A DNA stretch of 15,613 nt from JBBQVO01 sp038211505 (GCA_038211505.1 JBBQVO010000067.1:1-15613), one strand, 5' to 3'; positions 7,520 to 14,884 are shown, counted from the first letter of the stretch. Notes: generated from the sequence alone by a model not told the origin. A program made the numbers and translations.

Positions 7520-7571
7520 CGCGAGCGTCGACGCGAACGGCACGGATCGAGGGCCGCGCATCGGGCGTTGG

Positions 7572-8336
7572 TCAGCGCTTCAGCGTGCGCGCGGCTACCC
7601 ATTCGTAGAGCGGCCGTGGCAGCGCGGTGAAGAGCTTCAAGGGCACGGAGAGGCGCCGCGGGAAGGCGATCTCGGTGTGGCCGGCGAGCAGGCCCGAGAT
7701 GATCTCTTCGGCCGCCTGGTCGGGGCGCAGCAGGAACGGCATGGGGAAGTCGTTGTGCTCGGTGAGGCCGGTCTTGACGAAGCCGGGGTTGACTGTGGTG
7801 ACGCCGACGCCGAACTTCGCGACGTCGAGCCGCAGCGACTGCAGCAGATAGTTGACGGCCGCCTTCGTCGATCCGTAGGCCTCGGCGCGCGGGAAGCCTC
7901 CGTAGGCGCTCATGCTGCCGATGCCGACGATCTCGCCGGAGCGGCGGGCGATCATGTCCGGCAGCACGGCGGCGATGGCGCGCTGCATGCCCGTGTAGTT
8001 GACGGCGATCATCTTCTCGAAGGCGTCGGTGTCCCAGTGTTCGACGTCGATCGCGCTCCAGACGCCGGCGTTGTAGATGACGATGTCGATGCGGCTCCAC
8101 TGCTCGCGCAGCTCGGCGGCGATGCGCGGCAGCGCGGTCGCGTCGGTGACATCGGCGGGCTTGACGATGATCGGGAGGGCGGCGCGCGCATGAGCCGCCG
8201 CCATCTTCTCGAGCGCGGCGCCATCGCGGGAGCTGATGGCGAGTTGCGCCTTCTTCGTCACGAGTTGCGGCACGAGTTCGGCGCCGATGCCGGTGCTGGC
8301 GCCGATCAGCCAGACACGCTTGTCACGCAGTTCCAT
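7572..8336 (-). CDS. Short-chain dehydrogenase/reductase (SDR)
   Basis: 254-residue classical SDR. The NAD(P) motif GASTGIG is at residues 12-18, with SSR at 35-37 after beta-2, where Arg37 hints at NADPH preference. Also present are DVT (62-64), YNAG (88-91), structural Asn113 and the catalytic Ser141, Tyr154 and Lys158. A strong ribosome binding site (AAGAAGGAG) precedes the ATG. The gene is divergent from the FAD oxidoreductase, with 56 bp between starts. From memory, SDR genes accompany the FAD oxidoreductase/DUF1365/CFA-like triplet in many bacteria, which suggests a shared lipid pathway. The substrate is unknown. It converges with the desaturase gene, with 52 bp between stops. Confidence 0.92.
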   Translation of the reverse strand: MELRDKRVWLIGASTGIGAELVPQLVTKKAQLAISSRDGAALEKMAAAHARAALPIIVKPADVTDATALPRIAAELREQWSRIDIVIYNAGVWSAIDVEHWDTDAFEKMIAVNYTGMQRAIAAVLPDMIARRSGEIVGIGSMSAYGGFPRAEAYGSTKAAVNYLLQSLRLDVAKFGVGVTTVNPGFVKTGLTEHNDFPMPFLLRPDQAAEEIISGLLAGHTEIAFPRRLSVPLKLFTALPRPLYEWVAARTLKR

Positions 8337-8392
8337 GGGTCACGTCTCCTTCTTGTGCACACGCTGCCGCTCGTCGAAGATCGGGAGCGCGC
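8337..8392. promoter_or_regulatory. Short divergent start region of the SDR and FAD oxidoreductase genes
   Basis: Fifty-six bases separate the two start codons and contain both ribosome binding sites: GGGAG (8383-8387) for the GTG at 8393, and the complement of AAGAAGGAG for the ATG at 8336. The spacer is too short for two independent full promoters without overlap, so shared control is likely. No -10/-35 pair stands out. Confidence 0.45.
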
Positions 8393-9643
8393 GTGAAGAT
8401 CGCTATCGTCGGCGCCGGGATCGCCGGGCTCGCGGCCGCCTATCTGTTGAATCGCGCGCACGAGATCGATCTCTTCGAGCGGGCGGACTATGCCGGCGGC
8501 CATGCCAACACTGTGACGATCGATGCGGGCGGGCACGAGGTTGGACTTGATACTGGGTTCCTCGTCTACAACGAGCATACGTATCCGGGGCTTACGAAGC
8601 TATTCCACGATCTGGGTGTCAAGACGAAACCGGGCGACATGTCGATCAGCGTGCGCTGCGACGCCTGCCGTGTCGAGTACAGCAGCCGCGGACTCGGCGG
8701 CATGCTGGCGCAGCGACGAAGCATCGCCAGCCCGCGGCGGTTGACGATGGGGTACGACGTCGTGCGGTTCTATCGCGATACGCGCCGGGCGCTGGCGAGC
8801 GGCGCGTACGCCGATGCGACGATCGGTGAGTTCATCCGCGAGCGGGGCTACGGCGGGGAATTCGTGCGCCACTTCCTGCTGCCGCTGGCGGCGATGGTGT
8901 GGTCGACGGCGCCGGGCGAGATCGCGACGTTCCCCGTGCAGTATTTCCTGCGCTTCCTGCACAATCACGGCATCATCGGCATGCAGCCAGCGTTCGTCTG
9001 GCGCACGGTCGACGGTGGATCGAAGAACTACGTGCGGGCGATGACGGAGACGTTCCCGTGCCGGACGCATCTCTCGACGCCGGTGCGCTGCGTGACGCGC
9101 GACGCTGACGGCGGGGCGGTCACGCTCGCGAGCGGCGAGCGGCGGCGATACGACGCTCTGGTGCTGGCGTGTCACGCCGATCAGGCGTTGCGGATACTTG
9201 GCGACGCGTCGGAGGAGGAGCGGGTGGCGCTCGGCGCGTTCCGGTATACGCGCAATCATGCGGTGCTGCATACGGATGCGTCGATGCTGCCGCGGCTTCC
9301 GGCGGCGCGGGCATCGTGGAACTACGCGACGGGCGATTGCCGGGGCGACGGCGCGTCGCTGGGGATGACGTATCACCTCAACCGACTGCAGGCGCTCGAC
9401 GAGCCGCTCGACTACTGCGTGTCGCTGAACGCGAACGGCATCCTGCCTGATACGATCATCCGTGAGATGACGTACGACCACCCGCAGTACTCGTTTGACT
9501 CTTTGGCGGCGCAGGCCGCGATCGCGCGGCTGAATGGCAAGCGCGGCACGTACTTCGCGGGCGCTCATCTCGGCTACGGGTTTCACGAGGACGGCCTCGC
9601 ATCGGCGGTGCGCGTCGCCGCCGACTTCGGGATCGCGTTATGA
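8393..9643 (+). CDS. FAD-dependent NAD(P)-binding/amine-oxidase-like oxidoreductase of a lipid cluster
   Basis: 416-residue flavoprotein. The N-terminal Rossmann motif GAGIAG (residues 7-12), Glu29 at the end of beta-2 (LFERA) and GGHANT (35-40) are those of the amine oxidase/phytoene desaturase-like flavoenzymes. The C-terminus (YFAGAHLGYGFHEDGLASA) is the usual second FAD contact. It starts with GTG, supported by GGGAG 5 nt upstream. Its stop overlaps the DUF1365 start as ATGA, followed in turn by the CFA-like gene. This triplet is a recurrent bacterial cluster. From memory, in Rhodobacter an amine-oxidase-type flavoprotein and a CFA-like methyltransferase act in methylated/furan fatty acid formation, so oxidation of a modified acyl chain is plausible here. 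The actual reaction is unproven. Confidence 0.9.
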   Translation: MKIAIVGAGIAGLAAAYLLNRAHEIDLFERADYAGGHANTVTIDAGGHEVGLDTGFLVYNEHTYPGLTKLFHDLGVKTKPGDMSISVRCDACRVEYSSRGLGGMLAQRRSIASPRRLTMGYDVVRFYRDTRRALASGAYADATIGEFIRERGYGGEFVRHFLLPLAAMVWSTAPGEIATFPVQYFLRFLHNHGIIGMQPAFVWRTVDGGSKNYVRAMTETFPCRTHLSTPVRCVTRDADGGAVTLASGERRRYDALVLACHADQALRILGDASEEERVALGAFRYTRNHAVLHTDASMLPRLPAARASWNYATGDCRGDGASLGMTYHLNRLQALDEPLDYCVSLNANGILPDTIIREMTYDHPQYSFDSLAAQAAIARLNGKRGTYFAGAHLGYGFHEDGLASAVRVAADFGIAL

Positions 9644-10407
9644 GAGGGCTGCGATCGAAGCTCTATGCCGGGAACGTGTGGCACCGGCGGACGTCGCCGA
9701 AGGCGTACGAGTTCCACTACGGCGTCTACTACTTCGACCTCGATCTCGACGAGATCGGCGATGTCGATCGTGGCATTCGGGTCTTCGGCTACAACCGCCG
9801 CAACGTCCTTTCGTTTCGCGACAGTGATCATATGAGCGCGTCTGGTCTTGGCATCCGCGATGCGCTGCGGGAGCATTTGTCCGCGCGCGGGGTCGATCCT
9901 GACGGCGTGCGGGTCTCGCTGCTGACGAACACGCGCGTGTTTGGCTACGTGTTCAATCCGGTGAGCTTCTACTTCGTGCGCGATCGGGCGACGCTGGTGC
10001 TCCAGCATGTGATCGCGGAGGTGCACAACACGCACGGCGAGCGGCACGTGTACGATCTCGATCGCGCGCCGGGCGGGGAAGTCTACGCTTCGACGGCTGA
10101 GAAGGCGATGTATGTGTCGCCGTTCATCGAGATGGATGCGCGGTACGCGTTTGAATGCCGCGAGGATCCGGGCGGCGCGTATGATCTGCGGATCGATGAG
10201 TATCGCGGGGACGATTTGTTCTTTCAGGCGCAGTTGCGTGTCGCGCCTCAGCCGCTGACGAACGCGAACGTGACGAAGATGCTCATCCGTTATCCGTTCA
10301 TGACGCTGAAGACGATCGGGCTGATTCACTGGCAGGGGCTGAAGTTGTGGCTACGAGGCGTCAAGTATCTCCCGTACACGCCGCCGGATCGCGAGGCGCG
10401 TCGATGA
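9640..10407 (+). CDS. DUF1365 family protein
   Basis: 255-residue protein of a conserved family without an established biochemical function. Family hallmarks visible are the N-terminal GNVWHRRTSPKAYEFHYGVY, TNTRVFGYVFNPVSFYF at about 100-115 and EVHNTHGERHVY at about 127-138. There is no signal peptide or obvious membrane span. It sits between the FAD oxidoreductase and CFA-like genes with 4-bp overlaps on both sides (ATGA at 9640 and at 10404), so expression is translationally coupled. Constant association with these two enzymes suggests an accessory or catalytic role in fatty-acyl modification. Confidence 0.93.
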   Translation: MRGLRSKLYAGNVWHRRTSPKAYEFHYGVYYFDLDLDEIGDVDRGIRVFGYNRRNVLSFRDSDHMSASGLGIRDALREHLSARGVDPDGVRVSLLTNTRVFGYVFNPVSFYFVRDRATLVLQHVIAEVHNTHGERHVYDLDRAPGGEVYASTAEKAMYVSPFIEMDARYAFECREDPGGAYDLRIDEYRGDDLFFQAQLRVAPQPLTNANVTKMLIRYPFMTLKTIGLIHWQGLKLWLRGVKYLPYTPPDREARR

Positions 10408-11678
10408 CGCAGCCGGTGCAATGGCTCGCTGCTCGCGCCGCCGAGCGCGTCGCGACGCGCATGGCCGCATCGATGCGCGAAGGGCAGCTTGATGTGGTGT
10501 TTCCCGGCGGCAAGCGACGGATGTTCGGCACGCGCGGCGGCGAGCCGCGGGCGACGCTTCGCATCCACGACGACGAATTCTTCATGCGTGTGCTTCGCGG
10601 CGGCGAAATCGGCTTCGGCGAGGCGTGCGTCGACGGACTGTGGTCGAGCGATGATCTCGTGGCGCTGCTCGAGCTGGGGATCGCGAACCGGCGGCATGTC
10701 ACGTTCAACGCATCGTGGCTGACGGCGGCCGCGCGGCTGAAGGATGTGCGCTGGCACCGGGGTCGCGCGAACACACCGGCGCGCGCGAAGGAGAACACCC
10801 ACGAGCACTACGATCTCGGCAACGACTTCTTCCGTCTCTTCCTCGATCAAACGATGACGTATTCGTGCGCCTACTTCGCGTCGGACGATGAGCCGCTCGA
10901 AGACGCGCAGCTCCGGAAGTACGCGATGCTCTGCGACAAGGCGGGCATTGTACCGGGCGATCACGTGCTGGAGATCGGGTGCGGTTGGGGCGGCTTCGCG
11001 ATGTACGCGGCGGAGCGATTTGGCTGCCGCGTCACATCGATCACGATCTCGGAGGAGCAGCTGAAGCTGGCGCGCGAGCGTGTGGCCGCCGCCGGACTGG
11101 CATCGCTGATCGACGTGCGGTTCTGCGACTATCGCGAGATCGAAGGTCAGTTCGACAAGATCGTCTCGATCGAGATGTTCGAGGCGGTGGGCGCCGAGTA
11201 CTTCGCGGCGTTCTTCGCCGCGTGCGATCGCGCGTTGAAGCCCGGCGGGCGGATGGCGCTACAGACGATCACGGTGCCTGACCGATCGTTCGACGCGCTG
11301 CGTGACGGGGTGAACTGGGTGCAGAAGTACATCTTCCCCGGCGGCATGCTGCCGTCGATCGGCGAGATCGAGCGCGCGTTGCGAGACACGTCGCTGGTGA
11401 TGAGCGCGGCCGAGGACATCGGCCCGCATTACGCGCTGACGTTGCGGCGGTGGCGGGAGCGCTTCCTGCAGCGCAGCGAGGAAGCCGATCGCCTCGGCTT
11501 CGACGCGCGATTCCGGCGCATGTGGGAGTACTATCTCGCGGTGAGCGAGGCCGGCTTTCGGTCGCGCAACACGGGCGACGTGCAGGTCGTCATCGACAAG
11601 CCGCGATTGAGGACGGCGCCGGCGTTCGCGTGTGCCGAGGCATCCGGCCGCGTTTCGACGTTTGTATCAGCGAAGTAG
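10404..11678 (+). CDS. Cyclopropane-fatty-acid-synthase-type SAM methyltransferase
   Basis: 424-residue class I SAM-dependent methyltransferase acting on phospholipid acyl double bonds. The N-terminal lipid-binding domain (GEIGFGEACVDGLWSSDDL) is followed by the CFA signature YDLGNDFFRLFLDQTMTYSC, the SAM motif VLEIGCGWGG (188-197) and WVQKYIFPGGMLPS. By alignment, three bicarbonate-site residues of E. coli CFA synthase are kept (Cys155, Glu260, Tyr343), but the His in LLHTIG is Gln287 (LQTIT). Combined with MFEAVG instead of MFEHVG, this points to the DUF1365-associated subfamily, whose members may make methyl- or methylene-branched rather than cyclopropane chains. The ATG at 10404 overlaps the upstream stop. 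An in-frame start at 10347 would lie wholly within DUF1365. Confidence 0.93.
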   Translation: MTQPVQWLAARAAERVATRMAASMREGQLDVVFPGGKRRMFGTRGGEPRATLRIHDDEFFMRVLRGGEIGFGEACVDGLWSSDDLVALLELGIANRRHVTFNASWLTAAARLKDVRWHRGRANTPARAKENTHEHYDLGNDFFRLFLDQTMTYSCAYFASDDEPLEDAQLRKYAMLCDKAGIVPGDHVLEIGCGWGGFAMYAAERFGCRVTSITISEEQLKLARERVAAAGLASLIDVRFCDYREIEGQFDKIVSIEMFEAVGAEYFAAFFAACDRALKPGGRMALQTITVPDRSFDALRDGVNWVQKYIFPGGMLPSIGEIERALRDTSLVMSAAEDIGPHYALTLRRWRERFLQRSEEADRLGFDARFRRMWEYYLAVSEAGFRSRNTGDVQVVIDKPRLRTAPAFACAEASGRVSTFVSAK

Positions 11679-11691
11679 CCCCGACAGCATC

Positions 11692-11698
11692 GAGGAGG
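11692..11698 (+). promoter_or_regulatory. Strong Shine-Dalgarno fixing a TTG start
   Basis: GAGGAGG ends 4 nt before TTG 11703. The next in-frame alternatives, GTG 11739 and ATG 11757, would cut into or directly abut the membrane anchor and lack such a site. This makes TTG the best start of the thioredoxin-like gene. Confidence 0.65.
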
Positions 11699-11702
11699 CC
11701 AG

Positions 11703-12650
11703 TTGGCTACCCCTCCCAGATCACGGTTCGGTCGCCTCGTGAACTGGCGTCGGCTGATGATTGCCGGGCCGCTGCTGATCGCGGCCGCCATCGCGATCTA
11801 TGTGCTCGCGCCTCACGCCGACGCCGCAACGCCGCGAGCGACGCTTGTCGTCACGCCCGCAGGCGCCGATCGACACGGCGGCGTGCATACAGGTGATATC
11901 GCGCGCGACTTCGCGGGACGATCGCCGGGCGGAGACGACGTGCGGCTAAGTGATCTTCGGGGCAAGCCGGCGATCATCAATTTCTGGGCCACGTGGTGCG
12001 CCAGCTGCCTCGCCGAGATGCCCGACCTGAAGTCCGTGCAGGACGAGATTGGCGCAGACAGTATCGGCATCGTGGCTGTGAACACGGGCGAGCGCTCGTC
12101 CACCGCCACGGCGTTTCTTCAAACCCTCGACGCCCCCGCGTTTCATGTGGTGATGGATCCGACGCTGAATGTCGCGGACGCCTACGGCGTGTTCGGCCTC
12201 TCGTACAGCGTCTTCGTCGATGCCGACGGCGTCATCCGCGCGACGTATGCGGGCCAGCTGACGAAGGAACTGATCCATCAGTACATCAGCGCGACAATGG
12301 CCAAGCAGGACGCACCGCCTGCGCCAAAGCGACTACGCCTCCTGGGCAACGTCGAGGCGCGAAAGCGCGCGCTCGTGGTGCGCACATCCGGATCAGGTGC
12401 GGTGTCGTTTGCGTCGAAGAGCCTGCGTTGCGACGACAACTATTGCGCATCGGAGACGATCGACGCGCTTGCGGCGACGATCGGCGTGACGAAGGTGGAG
12501 CGCCATCTCGACGCCGATCCCCCGCGAGTCGACGTAACGTTCGACCGTAACGTGCTGTCTGTCGACGGATTGACAATGACGCTCGCGGATCTGCTCGGGC
12601 AGCTGCCGGATCCGCTGTATCAGGGCGATCTCCAGATCGAGAGGCAGTAG
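11703..12650 (+). CDS. Membrane-anchored TlpA/ResA-like thioredoxin with C-terminal HMA-like domain
   Basis: 315-residue protein. A basic N-terminus and hydrophobic segment (residues 18-36) form a signal anchor, which would place the rest outside the membrane. Residues about 60-200 are a redoxin domain: RDFAGRSPGGDDVRLSDLRG, then NFWATWCASC with the redox pair Cys99/Cys102. The position usually held by the cis-proline (GxPTTF) reads GLSYSVF, with Ser167 there. Residues about 235-305 resemble a heavy-metal-associated fold: LRCDDNYCASETIDALAA, GVTKVERHLD, RVDVTFD, with Cys243 and Cys248 spaced CX4C rather than the usual CXXC. This suggests extracytoplasmic thiol/metal (for example copper) handling, which is an inference. 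It follows the CFA-like gene by 24 bp and may be cotranscribed. Confidence 0.85.
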   Translation: MATPPRSRFGRLVNWRRLMIAGPLLIAAAIAIYVLAPHADAATPRATLVVTPAGADRHGGVHTGDIARDFAGRSPGGDDVRLSDLRGKPAIINFWATWCASCLAEMPDLKSVQDEIGADSIGIVAVNTGERSSTATAFLQTLDAPAFHVVMDPTLNVADAYGVFGLSYSVFVDADGVIRATYAGQLTKELIHQYISATMAKQDAPPAPKRLRLLGNVEARKRALVVRTSGSGAVSFASKSLRCDDNYCASETIDALAATIGVTKVERHLDADPPRVDVTFDRNVLSVDGLTMTLADLLGQLPDPLYQGDLQIERQ

Positions 12651-12783
12651 GAGAGCCGGCATTCGGGCGGGCTTGAGGGTGAGGTGCGATGCGCTCGCAA
12701 GGTCGGGCGCGTGGGCCTTCCGACTTCGCAACGCCTGCGGCGGTACGATCTCGTCTAGCTCGTAGCGAGGAGGACGAATCGCC
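12651..12783. promoter_or_regulatory. Leader of the BON-domain gene
   Basis: The 133-bp spacer ends with a clear Shine-Dalgarno, GAGGAGG (12767-12773), 10 nt before the ATG. A small inverted repeat, CTCG-TAG-CGAG (12759-12769), overlaps it and could partly occlude the site. TACGAT at 12744-12749 is a possible -10 box, but no properly spaced -35 was seen. Confidence 0.3.
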
Positions 12784-13698
12784 ATGCATGAGATCGTACT
12801 GCCAGCCAGCCGCCTCACCCGGATTCGCAACAGCTATCGCAATCCCGCGCAGGCCGCGTTGGTGGCCCGCATACCTGTCATCGGCCGTCGCGTGCCTCTG
12901 CGCGCGTTCTGGCGGTCGCGGCCCGTCGATCTCGCGCGCTCGGCCGCGCCGTATATGACGGCGGTTGTCGATGCCACGTCGGTTGCTGCCGCCGCTGGTC
13001 GCGGCGGCATCGTTAGGACGGCAGCGCGACTCGATGATGCGCGCCAGCGGCCGGAGGTGCAGCGGGCGGTCGGCGCGATCGCTGAACGGGTGCCCGATGT
13101 GCGCGAGACGCGGCATCGCGTCGCCGACGCGGCGCGACATCGCGCAGCCCACGCACGAGAGCTATCCACTGCCGATCTTCCGCTGCCGGGCCGGCGATGG
13201 CCGCTGGCGTTGTTCGCTGTCGCGGCGGGCGCGTTCGCGATGTACTGGCTCGATCCGGCGCAGGGACGCAGGCGTCGCGCTCTCATGCGGGATCGTTTCG
13301 TGCATGCCGGACACGTTGTCACGCGCGATGTTCCGCATCGCGTCGAGCGGCGGGGCCGGATGGTGCGCGGGATGGCGACGGGGGCCCGTCACAGTGCTGC
13401 GCATCTGGTGCGTGGCAGCAGCGACATCGTCGTCGACGATGAGACGCTGGTGGCGCGCGTGCGTTCAGAGGTGCTGGGCGGCGATCGCTATCACGCGGGC
13501 GAGATCAACGTCGACGCGTACCAGGGGTGCGTGACGTTACGCGGGCAGCTCGATACGCCGGCGGAGATCGCGCGGCTGATCGGATCGGCGAAGGGCGTCG
13601 CTGGCGTGAGCCGCATCCGATCGTACCTGCATCTGCCGGACGAGCTGGCGCCGAACAAAGCCGAGGTGTACGAGCTCGAGCACATGCCGTCGTTGTAG
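12784..13698 (+). CDS. Membrane-anchored protein with C-terminal BON domain
   Basis: 304-residue protein. The Ala/Arg-rich N-terminal half (1-138) has no recognised domain. One hydrophobic segment at about 139-158 (PLALFAVAAGAFAMYWL) is followed by DPAQGRRRR, a pattern (membrane span, LDPxxGRRRR) familiar from bacterial BON-domain proteins. Residues about 219-290 form the BON domain: DDETLVARVRSEVLG, then INVDAYQGCVTLRGQLDTPA and the GVAGVSRIRSYL strand. BON domains are alpha/beta modules often linked to membrane or envelope binding. The cellular role is unknown. The start ATG has a strong ribosome binding site. It is on the same strand as the flanking genes, with gaps of 133 and 52 bp. Confidence 0.85.
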   Translation: MHEIVLPASRLTRIRNSYRNPAQAALVARIPVIGRRVPLRAFWRSRPVDLARSAAPYMTAVVDATSVAAAAGRGGIVRTAARLDDARQRPEVQRAVGAIAERVPDVRETRHRVADAARHRAAHARELSTADLPLPGRRWPLALFAVAAGAFAMYWLDPAQGRRRRALMRDRFVHAGHVVTRDVPHRVERRGRMVRGMATGARHSAAHLVRGSSDIVVDDETLVARVRSEVLGGDRYHAGEINVDAYQGCVTLRGQLDTPAEIARLIGSAKGVAGVSRIRSYLHLPDELAPNKAEVYELEHMPSL

Positions 13699-13702
13699 CG
13701 TC

Positions 13703-13730
13703 GCCGCGAATTGCGCGGCAGCCCACGGGC
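13703..13730 (+). terminator. Possible terminator-like double hairpin after the BON gene
   Basis: A perfect 6-bp stem GCCGCG/CGCGGC with loop AATTG (13703-13719) lies 4 bp after the stop. GCCC-AC-GGGC (13721-13730) follows immediately. There is no T-run, so it is not a classical intrinsic terminator. In GC-rich DNA such stems also arise by chance. Confidence 0.25.
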
Positions 13731-13750
13731 CTGACTGTTAGGCTGAGGTC

Positions 13751-14479
13751 ATGTGCGGCCGATTCACGCTGACGCGGCAGGGACTCGAAGCGATCGCGGG
13801 CGAGTTAGACGCGGCGCTCGCGCCGGACGACGTCGCGATCTACCGCCCGCGTTACAACATCGCACCGACGGATCAGCACTGGGTCCTGCGGACGAAGTTC
13901 GAGCAGCGCGAGTTGCTGCCCGCGCGCTGGGGCCCGATCAACAACTGGGCGCCCGATGCCAAGGGCGCCTTCAAACAGATCAATGCGCGCGCCGAGAGCG
14001 CGCCGAGTCGGCCGGCGTTCCGCGACGCGTTCGAGCGGCGGCGCTGCGTGGTGCCGGCGGACGGCTTCTTCGAGTGGACCGGCTCGAAGGAGGCGCGGCA
14101 GCCGATCTGGTTTCATCCGCCGGACGACGAGCTTTTGCTGTTCGCGGGGCTCTACGAATCGTGGACCGATCCGGCCAACGCGCAACGACTACGCACATTC
14201 ACGATTCTAACGACGAGCGCGAACGATGTCGTCGCGCCTGTGCATGATCGGATGCCTGTGATCCTGGCACAGGATCGGATTGACGAGTGGCTGCACGTGC
14301 CGACGCAGGATCAACGCGCGTACGCAGACGGGCTGCGGCCGCTGCTCGCGCCGGCGGGCGATGATGTGCTCGTCGCGACGGCAGTCTCGCGTCGCGTCAA
14401 CGCCGTCGCGAACGACGACGCGGCATGTCTTGAGCCAGCGAACGATCGCGAGATCGTCGAAGCACCGCGTCTGCTGTGA
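13751..14479 (+). CDS. SRAP family (YedK/HMCES) abasic-site DNA-protein crosslink protein
   Basis: 242-residue SOS-response-associated peptidase-fold protein. It begins MCGRF, so Cys2 becomes the N-terminal catalytic residue after Met removal and forms a thiazolidine crosslink with abasic sites in single-stranded DNA. Other conserved parts are YNIAPTD, INARAES with Asn78, the FFEW motif with Glu108 and VHDRMPVIL with His165. All active-site residues expected for function are present. Length is normal for bacterial homologues. The start is unambiguous because the Cys must be residue 2; GAGG lies a few bases upstream. Its stop converges with the VOC gene, 12 bp apart. No LexA-type box was identified upstream. 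Confidence 0.95.
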   Translation: MCGRFTLTRQGLEAIAGELDAALAPDDVAIYRPRYNIAPTDQHWVLRTKFEQRELLPARWGPINNWAPDAKGAFKQINARAESAPSRPAFRDAFERRRCVVPADGFFEWTGSKEARQPIWFHPPDDELLLFAGLYESWTDPANAQRLRTFTILTTSANDVVAPVHDRMPVILAQDRIDEWLHVPTQDQRAYADGLRPLLAPAGDDVLVATAVSRRVNAVANDDAACLEPANDREIVEAPRLL

Positions 14480-14491
14480 GCATCGGAGCCG

Positions 14492-14884
14492 TCACGAGAT
14501 GACGTTGCCGTCGGCGTCGGCCTCGAGCGCACCGTTGCTCATGTCGAGCAAGACCAACGGATTGCCCCAGGGATCTGTGACGACGGCGCACAAACCGATG
14601 GCGATCGGGAACGGCCCCTGCACCACGCTGCCGCCCGCGGCGACGAATCGCTCGACGGCCGGCGCCACGGCGTCGACAAGCAGATCGACTTCAGGCGGAT
14701 GGCCCTCGGTGTGGATGACGAGCTCGGCATCGGTGGCGGGCATGCGCAGGCCGGCGGCGGTCGCGCTACGCCAGTTCAGCGCGTGGCCGAGCGCGTCGCG
14801 ATAGAACGCGAGCCCGGCATCGAGGTCGGCCACGGGCAGACGCAGGCAATCGACTTTGCGAAAGAGCGGTTCGTCGTCGGGCAT
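14492..14884 (-). CDS. VOC (glyoxalase/bleomycin-resistance fold) family protein
   Basis: 130-residue vicinal-oxygen-chelate protein made of the usual paired beta-alpha-beta-beta-beta modules. The first is VDCLRLPVADLDAGLAFYRD and the second covers AVERFVAAGGSVVQGPF to VVTDPWGNPLVLLDMS. The family includes glyoxalase I, dioxygenases and antibiotic-binding proteins, and this small single-copy form cannot be assigned a substrate. The ATG at 14884 is chosen over 14911 because GTGGAGG (14889-14895, minus strand) lies 4 nt upstream of it. It follows tyrS by 53 bp on the same strand and may be read from the same transcript. Confidence 0.88.
   Translation of the reverse strand: MPDDEPLFRKVDCLRLPVADLDAGLAFYRDALGHALNWRSATAAGLRMPATDAELVIHTEGHPPEVDLLVDAVAPAVERFVAAGGSVVQGPFPIAIGLCAVVTDPWGNPLVLLDMSNGALEADADGNVIS

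Noticed and set aside
7525..7534. Palindrome GCGTCGACGC after the desaturase stop, considered as a terminator
   Set aside because: There is no loop or T-run, and a 10-bp palindrome of this kind is expected by chance in such GC-rich DNA.
6437..7561. Minus-strand open frame (374 codons) opposite the desaturase
   Set aside because: It is an Arg-rich shadow of a gene whose six diiron ligands are conserved.
7404..8396. Long open frame (330 codons) on the plus strand opposite the SDR gene
   Set aside because: The minus strand here carries a complete SDR with all catalytic residues and a ribosome binding site. The plus frame has a low-complexity Asp/Gly/Val/Arg composition typical of an antisense shadow.
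8600..9586. Minus-strand open frame (328 codons) opposite the FAD oxidoreductase
   Set aside because: It has Arg/His/Pro-rich shadow composition with no start signal or motif.
12286..13152. Minus-strand open frame (288 codons) opposite the thioredoxin and BON genes
   Set aside because: It spans two clear plus-strand genes and has the Arg/Ser-rich makeup of an antisense frame.
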